DNA of 64,000 nucleotides from Micromonospora parathelypteridis (GCF_014201145.1 NZ_JACHDP010000001.1:5518001-5582000), one strand, 5' to 3'. Positions 1-8,664 are shown, counted from the stretch's first letter. The notes: generated by a model from the letters alone, not told the origin. A program made the numbers and translations.

Positions 1-582
1 CGGCCCAGCCGCGACGTCGCCGACTTCACCGCCCGCTGCCGGGAACACTATCCGCAGATGTTCGGCGACATCGCCGAGCGCGGGGAGATGCTGGGTGGGG
101 TGGTCACCTACCACCAGGCGGACAGCCGACGCCGGGACTTCCACAAGCTCGACCGCCTGCCCGCCGGGTTGGTCGCCGCCGGTGACGCGGTCGCGTCCTT
201 CAATCCGGTGTACGGGCAGGGCATGACCTCCGCGACGCTGCACGCCTCCTGCCTGTCGGCATACCTGCGGTCCGGCCCGAAGCCGCACGACGAGCCCGCG
301 CGGGCGTACTTCGACCAGGTTCGCGTGGTCGTCGACGCCGCCTGGCAGATCTCCACCACCGCCGACATCGAGCTGCCGCACGTCGACGGGCCGTACCCGC
401 CCGGCTACAAGGTCACCAAGTGGTTCGGTGACCTGCTCTTCCGGACGTCGCTGACCGATCCGGTGCTCAACGCCCGGCTCGGTCGGGTCACCACCATGCT
501 CGACCACCCGGCGACCCTGAGCCGTCCCGGCACGCTGCTGCGGGCCCTCCGACTCGGCTTGTTCGGGGGCTCTCGGCGGTGA
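1..582 (+). CDS. FAD-dependent oxidoreductase, C-terminal part
   Basis: The frame is open from the first base of the window, so the gene begins upstream; 193 residues are visible. The segment around residues 60-78 (GDAVASFNPVYGQGMTSA) is the FAD-binding GD motif of the PHBH-like monooxygenase/geranylgeranyl-reductase fold, where the Asp contacts the flavin ribityl chain. The N-terminal Rossmann GxGxxG region is outside the window, so the substrate cannot be inferred. A short gap of 86 bases separates it from the next gene on the same strand. It is confidently an FAD-binding oxidoreductase fragment; whether it is a monooxygenase or a reductase is open. Confidence 0.75.
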   Translation, partial: RPSRDVADFTARCREHYPQMFGDIAERGEMLGGVVTYHQADSRRRDFHKLDRLPAGLVAAGDAVASFNPVYGQGMTSATLHASCLSAYLRSGPKPHDEPARAYFDQVRVVVDAAWQISTTADIELPHVDGPYPPGYKVTKWFGDLLFRTSLTDPVLNARLGRVTTMLDHPATLSRPGTLLRALRLGLFGGSRR

Positions 583-668
583 TTCGGCGGGAACCCGCAG
601 TAACCGGGAGGCTCGGCGGCGCATGATGGGTCGGGGAGGGGTGCTGCGACGAACCCGGGGGAGCAGGC

Positions 669-2855
669 GTGCTCGGAACCAGCCTCCTTGGCCGGCTCCG
701 CCGCCGTGACCCGGGGGACGCCATCCTGCGGCGAGCGGCACGGCTGACGCTCGTCGCGTCCGTCGTCTTCTACGGCTGCCGTTACGGCGCGGGCAGCCCG
801 GTGCTCGCCACCTACGGCCTGTTCGGCGCGATCGCCGCCGGGGCGTTCGCGCAGCTGCCCGGTCCGGCGCCGCAACGGGCGCGGATCCTCGTCATGTCCC
901 TGCCGGCGGTCTGGGCGCTGATCGCCGCGGGCTCGCTGCTGGCGTGGAACACGTGGGCGGCAGCCGGCGGCATGCTGGTCATCGGCTTCGTCGTGGCGTT
1001 CGCCGGGGTGGGCAATCCACGCCTGGTGGGGTTGGCGAGCGCGTTTCAGCTCTTCTACATCCTGGCGTCCTTCCCGCCGTACCAGCCGGGCACCGTGCCG
1101 GAGCGACTCGGCGGGGTCACGCTCGCCATCGTGCTGCTCGCCGCGGCCGAGGTGCTCCTCTGGCCCGACCCGGTGCCGGTCTCCTACCGGCAGCGCCTCG
1201 CCGAGGCGGCGGGCGGCGTCGCGGCGTTCCTCGATGCCGCCGCCGACGGATTGACCGACCCGCAGGCCGATCCGGGTGGCCGGGACACGCGGCGCGAACG
1301 GGCTTACGACCTGGTCGCCGCCATCGAGTTGGGCCGCAACCCTCCCGAGTGGGCCCCCAGCGCGGCGGGCGCTCAGGATCGGGCGCTACGGATCTGCGCG
1401 GCCGCGTTACGGGAGGTCTTCGTCGAGGCGGACCGGCTGGCCGCGGACACCCCGTCGGAGCCGATCCCGGACCTGGCGGCGGCGCGTCTGCTGCGCGCGT
1501 GTGCGGAGACGACTCGCGCCACCGGCCGGGCCCTGTCGCCGGGTGGCCCGACAGTGGAACTCGGCGACCTGGACGCCGCGATCGGGCGCGCCGAGGTGGC
1601 GTACCCCGAAGGAGAGGGTGACGGCCACGACGCGCCGGACGTCCCCCGGTTGTGTCGGGACGCGACGGCGCTGGCCCTCGCCGACCAGGCGCGGATCTTC
1701 GCCGTCGGTGTTCGGGTGGCGACCGGGTCGCCGCTCGACGGTGCGGACACCTACTCGGGGCTCTTCGAGTACGCGCGGCACAGCCCCTGGAGGCTGTACT
1801 GGTGGCAGTTCCGCGCCCACCTGGCGCCCCGCTCCGCCCACCTGCACAGCTCGGTGCGGCTGGCCGTGGCGCTCGCCATCGCCCGGGTCGCCGCCGGGCT
1901 GTTGCAGCTCACCCACGGTTTCTGGGTGCTGCTGGCCACCCTGACGGTCCTGCGGACCTCGGCCGCCGACACCCGCACCGCGTTGCGGCCGGCCGTGCTG
2001 GGCACGGTCGCCGGTGCCGTCGTCAGCGGCGGGCTGATGCTGGTCGTCGACGATCCGATCATCTACGCGGTCGTACTGCCGATCACCTTGATGCTGGCCT
2101 TCGGTGTTGGTCGTCTGCTCGGTCCGGTGTGGCAGCAGGCGCTGTTCACGCTGCTGCTGACGGGCGTCTTCACCCAGCTCAACCCCGAAGGGTGGAAGCT
2201 CGCCGAGGCCCGTCTCGTCGACGTGCTGCTCGGTGTGGTGATCGGCGTGCTCGCCGGCGTGGCGATGTGGCCGCGTGGGGCGAGCCACGACCTGCGGCTC
2301 AACGCCACCCGCTATCTGGCGACCAGCGCGGACGCCGTCGAGCAGACCATCCAGGCGGTGCTCGGCGGCGCTCCGCCACCGGACCGTGCCCTGGGGAGGG
2401 TCCGGCAGCGGATGATCCTGGTCGACTCGTCGTACTGCCAGTACCACTCGGAGCGGCACGGCCCGCACAACCGGCAGGTGAACTGGGACGCCGTCCTCAG
2501 CGCCGGGCACCGCGTGGTGCCCGGCGCCGAGTCGCTGCTGCGCCGCAACCCGCCCGGCTGCCTCGCCGGTTGGCCCGCGGCCGCGACGCTGCTGCGGGAC
2601 TCCGCCGGGCAACTGCGATCGGCGTACGACGACCTCGCGGCCGAGGTGGCGCACGGCCACGCCTCGGCCCCGGTGCCCGCCCCGACCGGCTGTGCCGGTG
2701 AACTGGACCGGATCCGTCCGCTGCTCAGCGAGGGTGACGCGCGGTCGGTCCGACACCTCGTGGAGGTCGACCGGTGGCTCGCCGGCCTGATGGACAGCAT
2801 CGCCCGCATCCATCCGCCTGCTGGCGGGCCGGCTGGCCGGGGCGGGGACTCCTGA
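669..2855 (+). CDS. FUSC-family integral membrane protein
   Basis: A 728-residue protein with the two-block architecture of the fusaric acid resistance/YccS family: hydrophobic helices at about residues 20-165, a long soluble helical stretch, then a second helix block at about 392-540 (the FUSC_2 region), followed by a soluble tail. Family members are aromatic-acid efflux pumps or aluminium-activated-malate-like proteins, but the substrate here is unknown. The start is a GTG preceded by a GGGGGAG ribosome site. No membrane-fusion or outer-membrane partner is next to it, as expected for a Gram-positive. The assignment rests on the overall helix pattern and the conserved Arg/Pro-rich second block. 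Confidence 0.75.
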   Translation: MLGTSLLGRLRRRDPGDAILRRAARLTLVASVVFYGCRYGAGSPVLATYGLFGAIAAGAFAQLPGPAPQRARILVMSLPAVWALIAAGSLLAWNTWAAAGGMLVIGFVVAFAGVGNPRLVGLASAFQLFYILASFPPYQPGTVPERLGGVTLAIVLLAAAEVLLWPDPVPVSYRQRLAEAAGGVAAFLDAAADGLTDPQADPGGRDTRRERAYDLVAAIELGRNPPEWAPSAAGAQDRALRICAAALREVFVEADRLAADTPSEPIPDLAAARLLRACAETTRATGRALSPGGPTVELGDLDAAIGRAEVAYPEGEGDGHDAPDVPRLCRDATALALADQARIFAVGVRVATGSPLDGADTYSGLFEYARHSPWRLYWWQFRAHLAPRSAHLHSSVRLAVALAIARVAAGLLQLTHGFWVLLATLTVLRTSAADTRTALRPAVLGTVAGAVVSGGLMLVVDDPIIYAVVLPITLMLAFGVGRLLGPVWQQALFTLLLTGVFTQLNPEGWKLAEARLVDVLLGVVIGVLAGVAMWPRGASHDLRLNATRYLATSADAVEQTIQAVLGGAPPPDRALGRVRQRMILVDSSYCQYHSERHGPHNRQVNWDAVLSAGHRVVPGAESLLRRNPPGCLAGWPAAATLLRDSAGQLRSAYDDLAAEVAHGHASAPVPAPTGCAGELDRIRPLLSEGDARSVRHLVEVDRWLAGLMDSIARIHPPAGGPAGRGGDS

Positions 2856-2924
2856 CGATGTGACCGATCCGGTGCTCCAACCAGTCTTCACCTGTGGGAG
2901 TCCACCGGATCACGGGAGTGCACC

Positions 2925-3536
2925 ATGGATCAGAACCTGCGGATGCTCTTCGACCGCGCCCTGGCCGACGAGCCCGAGCCGCCCTCGGTCGACCTGGCCG
3001 GTCACGCCATGGCCATCGGTGGCAGGCTGCGCCGCCGCCGGGAGCAGACCGTTGCGGCAGGTGTGGCGGCCGTGGTCACCGTCGCGGCGGTGGGGGTGGC
3101 GAGCGTGGCGAGACCGCCGGACCGCTCGGCGCCTCCCCCGACGGCGGTGCCGGCGGCGTTCGGCATGCTCGTGAACAAGGCGTGCGCGTTTCCCGCCCGG
3201 GAGACCGCTACCGACGCGTCGGTCTTCCTCACCATGGAGATCACCGATCAGCAGCGCAGCGCCGTCAACCGCGCGTTGGCCACGGATCCGGCCGTCGGGA
3301 CCCTGGTGTTCGAGAGTCGCGACCAGGCGCTGGCCAGGTACAGGAAGATCTTCGCGGATGTCCCGGAACTCGTCGCCCCCGTCCGGGCCGACCAGCTTCC
3401 CGAGTCGTTTCGGATCAAGCTGACCGGGCGGTCCCAGTACGCCAACCTGGCTGTCCGTGTCGAACGCATGCCCGGGGTGGACGAGATGATCGGCATCGAC
3501 TGCCCGGCCGGCACGAGCGCTTCGGCGGTCGACTGA
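2925..3536 (+). CDS. single-pass membrane protein with FtsX-ectodomain-like domain
   Basis: A 203-residue protein. A soluble N-terminus (about 1-38) precedes one transmembrane helix (about 40-62, Ala/Val-rich after an Arg cluster), so the remainder should be extracytoplasmic. Residues about 85-190 resemble the extracellular domain of the divisome permease FtsX: a start like VFLTMEITDQQ, then a region like FESRDQALARYRKIF, then LPESFRIKL, then a PGVDEMI end. The four-helix permease part of FtsX is absent. Two Cys (in NKACAFPA and IGIDCPAG) bracket the domain and could form a disulfide. Its stop overlaps the start of a sigma factor gene, so an anti-sigma or sensor role is plausible but only inferred. 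Confidence 0.6.
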   Translation: MDQNLRMLFDRALADEPEPPSVDLAGHAMAIGGRLRRRREQTVAAGVAAVVTVAAVGVASVARPPDRSAPPPTAVPAAFGMLVNKACAFPARETATDASVFLTMEITDQQRSAVNRALATDPAVGTLVFESRDQALARYRKIFADVPELVAPVRADQLPESFRIKLTGRSQYANLAVRVERMPGVDEMIGIDCPAGTSASAVD

Positions 3537-4072
3537 TGGCACCTGCCCGTTGGGGCGCGGCCCGGCGGCGCGAGCAGACCGCCCGGCAGGCGGAGTTCAC
3601 CGCGTTCGTCGAAACCTCCGCACCGAGGCTGCGACGGACCGCCTACCTGATGTGCCGCGACTGGCACCTCGCACAGGACCTGACCCAGACCACCTTCGCG
3701 AAGATGTACGCGAACTGGGGCAGGATCCGGCACACCGTGAACCTCGACGCGTACAGCCGGCGTGTCCTCATGAACGCCGTCTTCGACCAGGCCAAGCGGC
3801 GCAGTGCCGCCGAAATCGTGCTCGCCGAGCTGCCCGAGGCACCGCCCCAACGACTCGACGACACCGTGGAACTGCACGTCGCCCTGCTTCAGGCGCTGGC
3901 CACCCTGCCGCTGCGCGACCAGGCCATCGTGGTGCTCCGCCACTGGGAGGATCAGAGCGTCGAGGCCGTCGCCAGCACCCTCGGCGTCACCGCGTCCGTG
4001 GTGAAGACGCAGAACGCCCGCGCACTGACCAAGCTGCGGGCGTTGCTCGGGCAGGACTTCGTACGGATCTGA
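3536..4072 (+). CDS. SigE-family ECF RNA polymerase sigma factor
   Basis: 178 residues. Region 2 (about residues 15-85) carries the TAYLMCRDWHLAQDLTQTTF stretch typical of the actinobacterial SigE-like subfamily, and region 4 (about 115-172) carries the LRDQAIVVLRHWEDQSVEAV helix and a DNA-reading helix near the end. The start ATG overlaps the stop of the upstream membrane protein (TGATG), so translation is probably coupled. An open frame continues further upstream inside the neighbour, but the overlap start gives the family-standard length. Members of this group are often cotranscribed with a membrane protein that may control their release. Confidence 0.85.
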   Translation: MAPARWGAARRREQTARQAEFTAFVETSAPRLRRTAYLMCRDWHLAQDLTQTTFAKMYANWGRIRHTVNLDAYSRRVLMNAVFDQAKRRSAAEIVLAELPEAPPQRLDDTVELHVALLQALATLPLRDQAIVVLRHWEDQSVEAVASTLGVTASVVKTQNARALTKLRALLGQDFVRI

Positions 4073-4120
4073 CAGGCCGCCGGTCGCCGATTGGCCGTGC
4101 CCGACGGACGCCGTCCCGCC

Positions 4121-4126
4121 TAGCGT
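4121..4126 (+). promoter_or_regulatory. putative -10 element, leaderless aminotransferase mRNA
   Basis: TAGCGT fits the actinobacterial TANNNT -10 pattern and ends 7 bases before the ATG at 4134, where no Shine-Dalgarno sequence is seen. That geometry is the one expected for a leaderless transcript starting at the A of the start codon. Confidence 0.4.
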
Positions 4127-4133
4127 CTTCCAT

Positions 4134-5171
4134 ATGGAGATCGAGCAGGCACAGAAGCTGTGGCAGCCGGAGCCCGGCTGGTTGAACACCGCCTCCTACG
4201 GGTTGCCGCCCGAGCCGGCGTGGACGGCGTTGCAGGACGCTCTCGCGGCCTGGCGGGTCGGCAGCACGTCGTGGGAGGGCTGGGGCGAGTCGGTGCAGCG
4301 GTCCCGAGTCGCGTTCGCCGCGCTGATCGGGGTGCCGGCCGATGACGTGGCGGTCGGCGCGGCCGTGTCGCAGGTCCTCGCGCCGGTCGCGGCGGCGCTG
4401 CCGGCCGGGGCGACGGTGGTGGTCCCCGACGTCGAGTTCACCTCGAACCTGTTCCCCTGGCTGGTCCAGGAGGATCGTGGCATCAAGGTCCGTACGGTGC
4501 CGCCGGACACCCTCGTCGACGCGATCGACGCCGACACCGATGTGGTCGCGTTCAGCCTGGTGCAGTCCGCCGACGGGGCCGTCAGCGCGTACGACGAGAT
4601 CGTGGCCGCCGCCCGCGCGCACGGCGCGTTGGTGGTGGTGGACGCGACCCAGGCGTGCGGTTGGCTGCCGTTCGACGGGAGCCGCGCCGACGTGGTGGCG
4701 GTCGGTGGCTACAAGTGGCTGATGAATCCGCGTGGCACCGCGTTCGCCTATCTGGCCCCGGCGTTGCGCGAGCGGCTGCGCCCGGACGCCGCCGGCTGGT
4801 ACGCGGGCGGTGACCCGCACGCCTCCTACTACGGCGCGCCGCTGCGGCTGGCCGACGACGCCCGCCGGTTCGACATCTCACCGGCCTGGTTCAGCTGGGT
4901 CGGCGCGGCGCCCGCCCTGGAGTTGGTGGCCGAGATCGGGGTGCCGGCGATCCGGGCGCACGACGTGGCGCTCGCCAACCGGTTTCTGACCGGGCTGGGC
5001 CGGCCGCCGGGGGAGAGCGCCATCGTCAGCGTCGACGTGCCCGACGCGCAGCAGCGGCTGGCGGCGGCCGGCATCCGGGCGGCGGTCCGGGCCGGACGGG
5101 TCCGCGCCTCCTTCCACATCTACTCCACCGAGGCTGATGTGGACGCGGCCCTCACGGCGTTGACGGGCTGA
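4134..5171 (+). CDS. PLP-dependent aminotransferase class V-fold enzyme
   Basis: 345 residues with the fold-type I class V layout. The PLP-binding lysine is likely K194 in GGYKWLMNPRG, preceded by the Asp of VVVDATQACGW that would pair with the pyridine nitrogen. Related proteins are annotated as cysteine desulfurase-like or isopenicillin-N-epimerase-like, but no active-site Cys loop typical of SufS or IscS is evident, so a desulfurase role is not supported. It is transcribed away from the sigma factor and converges on the acyl-CoA dehydrogenase gene with a gap of only 5 bases. The substrate is unknown. Confidence 0.75.
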   Translation: MEIEQAQKLWQPEPGWLNTASYGLPPEPAWTALQDALAAWRVGSTSWEGWGESVQRSRVAFAALIGVPADDVAVGAAVSQVLAPVAAALPAGATVVVPDVEFTSNLFPWLVQEDRGIKVRTVPPDTLVDAIDADTDVVAFSLVQSADGAVSAYDEIVAAARAHGALVVVDATQACGWLPFDGSRADVVAVGGYKWLMNPRGTAFAYLAPALRERLRPDAAGWYAGGDPHASYYGAPLRLADDARRFDISPAWFSWVGAAPALELVAEIGVPAIRAHDVALANRFLTGLGRPPGESAIVSVDVPDAQQRLAAAGIRAAVRAGRVRASFHIYSTEADVDAALTALTG

Positions 5172-5176
5172 CCCGT

Positions 5177-6349
5177 TCAGGCCAGGTGACCGCCGATCTT
5201 CGTGTATCCGCGCAGCAGATCGCGGGAGATGATCAGCCGCTGCATCTCGTCGGTGCCCTCGAAGATCCGGTAGAGCCGGACCTGCCGGTACCAGCGTTCG
5301 ATGGGCAGCTCACGGGTGTAGCCCATGCCGCCGTGGATCTGGAGCACCCGGTCGACCACCCGGTTGACCATCCCGGCGCCGTAGAGCTTGCCCATCGACG
5401 AGGCGTGCCGGGGGTCCAGGCCCTGGTCCACCGTCCATGCCGAGCGCAGCACCAGCCAGCGGGCCGCCTCCAACTCCGTCTCCGAGTCGGCGATCATCCA
5501 CTGGATGGCCTGGTTGGTGCCGATCTTCGTGCCGAAGGTCTCCCGGGTGTTGGCGTAGTCGATCGCCATCTGCAGGACCCGCTCGGCGATGCCGATGGCG
5601 TGTGACGGGATGGTGTAGCGGCCCTTGCCGATCCACTCCATGCCCAGCGTGAAGCCCTGCCCGATCTCGCCGAGGATGTTGCGGTGCGGCACGCGTACGC
5701 CGTCGAAGATGAGCGACGCCGGCCCGCCCTCGCCCATGGTCTGGATGAACTCCGAGCGCCAGCCCATCGCCCGGTCCACCAGGAACGCGGTGGCCCCACC
5801 GTTGCGGGCGCCCTTCTCCCGGTCGGTGACCGCGACCACGATGACGAAGTCGGCGTCGTGGCCGCCGGTGATGAAGGTCTTCTCGCCGTCGAGGACCCAG
5901 TCGTCGCCGTCGCGGCGGGCGGACAGCCGGATGTTCGCCGCGTCCGACCCGGCGCCCGGCTCGGTGATGGCGAAGCAGGAGCGCCGCTCGCCCTCGATGG
6001 TCGGGATGAGGAACTCCCGCTTCTGCTCCTCGGTGGCGTGGAACAGGATGTTGTCGGCTTCACCGCCGAAGCGGAACGGCACGAACGTGTGGCCCAGTTC
6101 GGTCCAGATCAGCGACTGGAGCACCGCCGGCAGGTTCATCCCGCCGTATTGTTCCGGGGTGGCGAGGCCCCAGAAGCCGAACTTGCGCGCCTTGAGCTGC
6201 AGCTCGCGCAGCTCGGAGTGGTCGAGGCCCGGCTGGTGCGCCCGCTCCCGGCGGAGCACCTCCGCCTCCAGGGGCATCACCTCGCGGCGGATGAACGATC
6301 GGACGGTGTCCCGTACCGCCCGCTCCTCGTCGGTCAGTGAAAAGTCCAC
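5177..6349 (-). CDS. acyl-CoA dehydrogenase family protein
   Basis: 390 residues spanning the N-terminal helical, beta-barrel and C-terminal helical domains of the acyl-CoA dehydrogenases, flavoenzymes that insert an alpha,beta double bond into acyl-CoA. Visible signatures are ITEPGAGSD in the flavin-binding middle domain and QIHGGMGYTRELPIER plus FEGTDEMQ near the end. The GTG at 6349 is chosen because AGGAGG lies six bases upstream; an in-frame start 33 bases further up has no such site. It diverges from tetR, and a 19-bp palindrome lies in the shared promoter region, so repression by that TetR is likely. Confidence 0.88.
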   Translation of the reverse strand: MDFSLTDEERAVRDTVRSFIRREVMPLEAEVLRRERAHQPGLDHSELRELQLKARKFGFWGLATPEQYGGMNLPAVLQSLIWTELGHTFVPFRFGGEADNILFHATEEQKREFLIPTIEGERRSCFAITEPGAGSDAANIRLSARRDGDDWVLDGEKTFITGGHDADFVIVVAVTDREKGARNGGATAFLVDRAMGWRSEFIQTMGEGGPASLIFDGVRVPHRNILGEIGQGFTLGMEWIGKGRYTIPSHAIGIAERVLQMAIDYANTRETFGTKIGTNQAIQWMIADSETELEAARWLVLRSAWTVDQGLDPRHASSMGKLYGAGMVNRVVDRVLQIHGGMGYTRELPIERWYRQVRLYRIFEGTDEMQRLIISRDLLRGYTKIGGHLA

Positions 6350-6386
6350 GGTGATCCTCCTGGCGTCGGTGCTGCCGGTCACCCTT

Positions 6387-6405
6387 AAACTAGCGGTGCA
6401 AGTTT
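6387..6405. promoter_or_regulatory. palindromic operator, acyl-CoA dehydrogenase/tetR intergenic region
   Basis: AAACTAGCGGTGCAAGTTT is a 19-bp imperfect palindrome: 8-bp arms with one mismatch around GGT. It sits between the two divergent starts and matches, in reverse complement, 16 of 19 bases of a second site at 7110-7128. The pair is the likely binding site of the TetR protein encoded between them. Confidence 0.7.
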
Positions 6406-6447
6406 TGTCGCGTCCAGACCTGACGGCCGAGACCCGCGAGGAGCGCA

Positions 6448-7104
6448 GTGCCCCGACCCCGCCAGCCCCGGCTCACCCGGCAGCTGATCGTCGAGACCGC
6501 CACCGCGCTCATCGACGCCGAGGGCCTGCCCGCCTTCTCCACCCGGCGGCTCGCCGCCGAGTTGGGTGTGCGCGGGCCGTCGCTCTACAACCACTTCGCC
6601 ACCAAGGACGAGATCCTCGACGCGGTCGCCGACACGGTCACCGCCGCGGTCGACACCAGCGGCTTCGCCAGCCGGGACTGGGCCGCCGCGCTGCGCGAGT
6701 GGGCCTGGTCCTACCGGCGGGCGCTCACCGCGCACCCGAACATCGTGCCGTACCTGGCCCAGGGCCCGGGCCGGCGTCCGGCCGCGCTGGCCATGGCCGA
6801 CGCGGTCTACGGCGGCCTGGTCCGTGCCGGCTGGCCGCCCGCGCGGGCCACCCACATCGGTGCCGCGCTGCGCTACTTCGTGGCCGGGTCGGCGCTCGGC
6901 TCGTTCGCCCGCGGTTTCGTCGAGGACCCCGAGCTGTACGCCGCGCACTACCCGCACCTGCGTCAGGCGCACCGGCTGGCCGAGCACCAGCAGAGCGTGG
7001 ACGAGGGCGCATTCGCCCTCGGCCTGGACGCTCTGCTGCACGGCTTGGCCGCCGAATACACCCGCACCGTCGCCACGGTGGAGTCCGCCCGGCCCAACGG
7101 GTAG
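6448..7104 (+). CDS. TetR/AcrR-family transcriptional regulator
   Basis: 218 residues. The N-terminal helix-turn-helix (about residues 8-55) reads through RRLAAELGVRGPSLYNHFAT, the classic TetR recognition helix; the rest is the variable ligand-binding domain. A GTG start is preceded by GAGGAG. The gene lies between a divergent acyl-CoA dehydrogenase and downstream aldehyde and alcohol dehydrogenases, and nearly identical palindromes occur on both sides of it. The simplest reading is a repressor of the whole set that also controls itself, released by an acyl-CoA, aldehyde or similar ligand. The ligand is not visible from the sequence. Confidence 0.9.
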   Translation: MPRPRQPRLTRQLIVETATALIDAEGLPAFSTRRLAAELGVRGPSLYNHFATKDEILDAVADTVTAAVDTSGFASRDWAAALREWAWSYRRALTAHPNIVPYLAQGPGRRPAALAMADAVYGGLVRAGWPPARATHIGAALRYFVAGSALGSFARGFVEDPELYAAHYPHLRQAHRLAEHQQSVDEGAFALGLDALLHGLAAEYTRTVATVESARPNG

Positions 7105-7109
7105 CGTCC

Positions 7110-7128
7110 AAACTCCCAGCGCTAGTTT
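7110..7128. promoter_or_regulatory. second TetR-type operator, upstream of aldehyde dehydrogenase
   Basis: AAACTCCCAGCGCTAGTTT keeps the outer AAACT/AGTTT arms and matches the reverse complement of the 6387-6405 site at 16 of 19 positions. It begins six bases after the tetR stop codon and lies 82 bases before the aldehyde dehydrogenase start, a good place to control a separate promoter for the two dehydrogenase genes. Confidence 0.65.
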
Positions 7129-7138
7129 CATCGCCCGC

Positions 7139-7187
7139 CGCGACCCCCGTCACCATCGCCCATCGCGACCCCGTCACCATCGCCCAT
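7139..7187. repeat. 24/25-base tandem duplication in the aldehyde dehydrogenase leader
   Basis: Two adjacent copies of a unit that contains CCGTCACCATCGCCCAT, 25 and 24 bases long and differing by one C, lie between the operator and the ribosome site (AAGGGA) of the aldehyde dehydrogenase gene. They would be transcribed as part of the leader. Function unknown; possibly a simple replication slip. Confidence 0.7.
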
Positions 7188-7209
7188 CGCCCACCCCCGA
7201 AGGGACGAC

Positions 7210-8664
7210 ATGGACCTCGCCGCCCCGCCGTCGCAGTTGCCCGACGCCCTGCGCCTCCGGCGCCACCTGCACCTCGGCGGCGCCTGGACGTCTCCCGCCG
7301 ACGCCGATCTGATCGAGGTGGAAAACCCGAGCACCGGCGAGCTGATCGGGCAGGTGCCGGCCGGCACCCCGGCCGATGTGGACCGCGCCGTGGCCGCCGC
7401 CCGCGCCGCGTTCCCCGGCTGGTCGGCCACTGCTCCCGTCGAGCGGTCCGCCCACCTCGACCGGCTGCACACCGCGCTCGCCGCCCGCGCCGACGACCTC
7501 GCCCGCACCATCGCCGTGGAGCTGGGCTCGCCGCTCAAGCTCGCCACCCGGGTGCAGGTCGGCCTGCCGCTGACCGTGCTGCGCGATCACGTCGCGCTCG
7601 CCGCCCGAGCACCCGTGGAGGAGAGCATCGGCAACTCCCTCGTCGTGCGTGAGCCGGTCGGCGTGGTCGGCGCGATCACCCCGTGGAACTACCCGCTGCA
7701 CCAGGTGATGGCGAAGGTGGCGCCCGCTCTGGCCGCCGGCTGCACGGTGGTGCTCAAACCCAGCGAGTTGACCCCGTTGACCGCGTACCTGCTCTTCGAC
7801 GCGGTCACCGAGGCCGGGCTGCCGCCGGGCGTGCTCAACCTGGTCCCCGGCACCGGACCGGTGGTGGGCGAGGCGCTCGTCGGGCACCCCGACGTCGACC
7901 TGGTCTCGTTCACCGGCTCCACCGCCACCGGCGCCCGGATCATGCGGCTCGCCGCCGACCGGATCGCCCGGGTCGCGCTGGAACTGGGCGGCAAGTCCGC
8001 CAACGTGATCCTCCCCGACGCCGACCTGGCCACCGCGGTCAAGGTGGGCGTCGGCAACGCCCTGCTCAACTCCGGTCAGACCTGCACGGCGTGGACCCGG
8101 ATGCTGGTGCACCGCGACCGGTACGACGAGGCGCTCGACCTGATCGCCGCGGCGGTGGCCGGGTACCGGCTCGGCGACCCGTTCGACCCGGCCACCCGGC
8201 TCGGCCCGCTGGTCTCCGCCGCACAGGCCGAACGAGTGCGCGGCCACATCGACCGGGCGCTGGCCGACGGTGCCCGGCTGGTCGCCGGCGGCCCGGACGC
8301 CCCGGTGCCGGCCCAGGGGCACTTCGTCGCCCCGACCGTCTTCGCCGACGTGCACCCCGACAGCGCGCTCGCCCAGGAGGAGGTCTTCGGCCCGGTGCTC
8401 GCCGTCCTCCCGTTCGACGACACCGACGAGGCGGTCGCCATCGCCAACAACTCGAAGTACGGGCTGGCCGGCGCGGTCTGGTCCGCCGACACCGACGCGG
8501 CGCTCGCGGTGGCCCGGCGGCTGCGCACCGGCGCGGTCGACATCAACGGCGCACCGTTCAACCCGCTCGCCCCGTTCGGCGGTTACAAGCAGTCCGGCCT
8601 GGGCCGGGAGCTGGGCGTGCACGGGCTCGCCGAGTTCAGCGAGCTGAAGGCGATCCAGCGATGA
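7210..8664 (+). CDS. aldehyde dehydrogenase family protein
   Basis: 484 residues, the usual length for NAD(P)-dependent aldehyde dehydrogenases. The general base E258 is seen in ELGGKSANV and the catalytic C292 in NSGQTCTAWTR; the substrate-channel and cofactor motifs (TPWNYPLHQ, FTGSTATG, EEVFGPVLAV) are in order. It oxidises an aldehyde to an acid, but the natural aldehyde is not determinable. Its stop overlaps the start of the alcohol dehydrogenase gene (ATGA), so the two are translated together and could run alcohol to aldehyde to acid. A 19-bp operator and a tandem repeat precede it. Confidence 0.92.
   Translation: MDLAAPPSQLPDALRLRRHLHLGGAWTSPADADLIEVENPSTGELIGQVPAGTPADVDRAVAAARAAFPGWSATAPVERSAHLDRLHTALAARADDLARTIAVELGSPLKLATRVQVGLPLTVLRDHVALAARAPVEESIGNSLVVREPVGVVGAITPWNYPLHQVMAKVAPALAAGCTVVLKPSELTPLTAYLLFDAVTEAGLPPGVLNLVPGTGPVVGEALVGHPDVDLVSFTGSTATGARIMRLAADRIARVALELGGKSANVILPDADLATAVKVGVGNALLNSGQTCTAWTRMLVHRDRYDEALDLIAAAVAGYRLGDPFDPATRLGPLVSAAQAERVRGHIDRALADGARLVAGGPDAPVPAQGHFVAPTVFADVHPDSALAQEEVFGPVLAVLPFDDTDEAVAIANNSKYGLAGAVWSADTDAALAVARRLRTGAVDINGAPFNPLAPFGGYKQSGLGRELGVHGLAEFSELKAIQR

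Noticed and set aside
7683..8660. N-terminal extension of the alcohol dehydrogenase inside the aldehyde dehydrogenase gene
   Set aside because: The extension is an out-of-frame read of the aldehyde dehydrogenase; the ATGA overlap start gives a normal-length enzyme.
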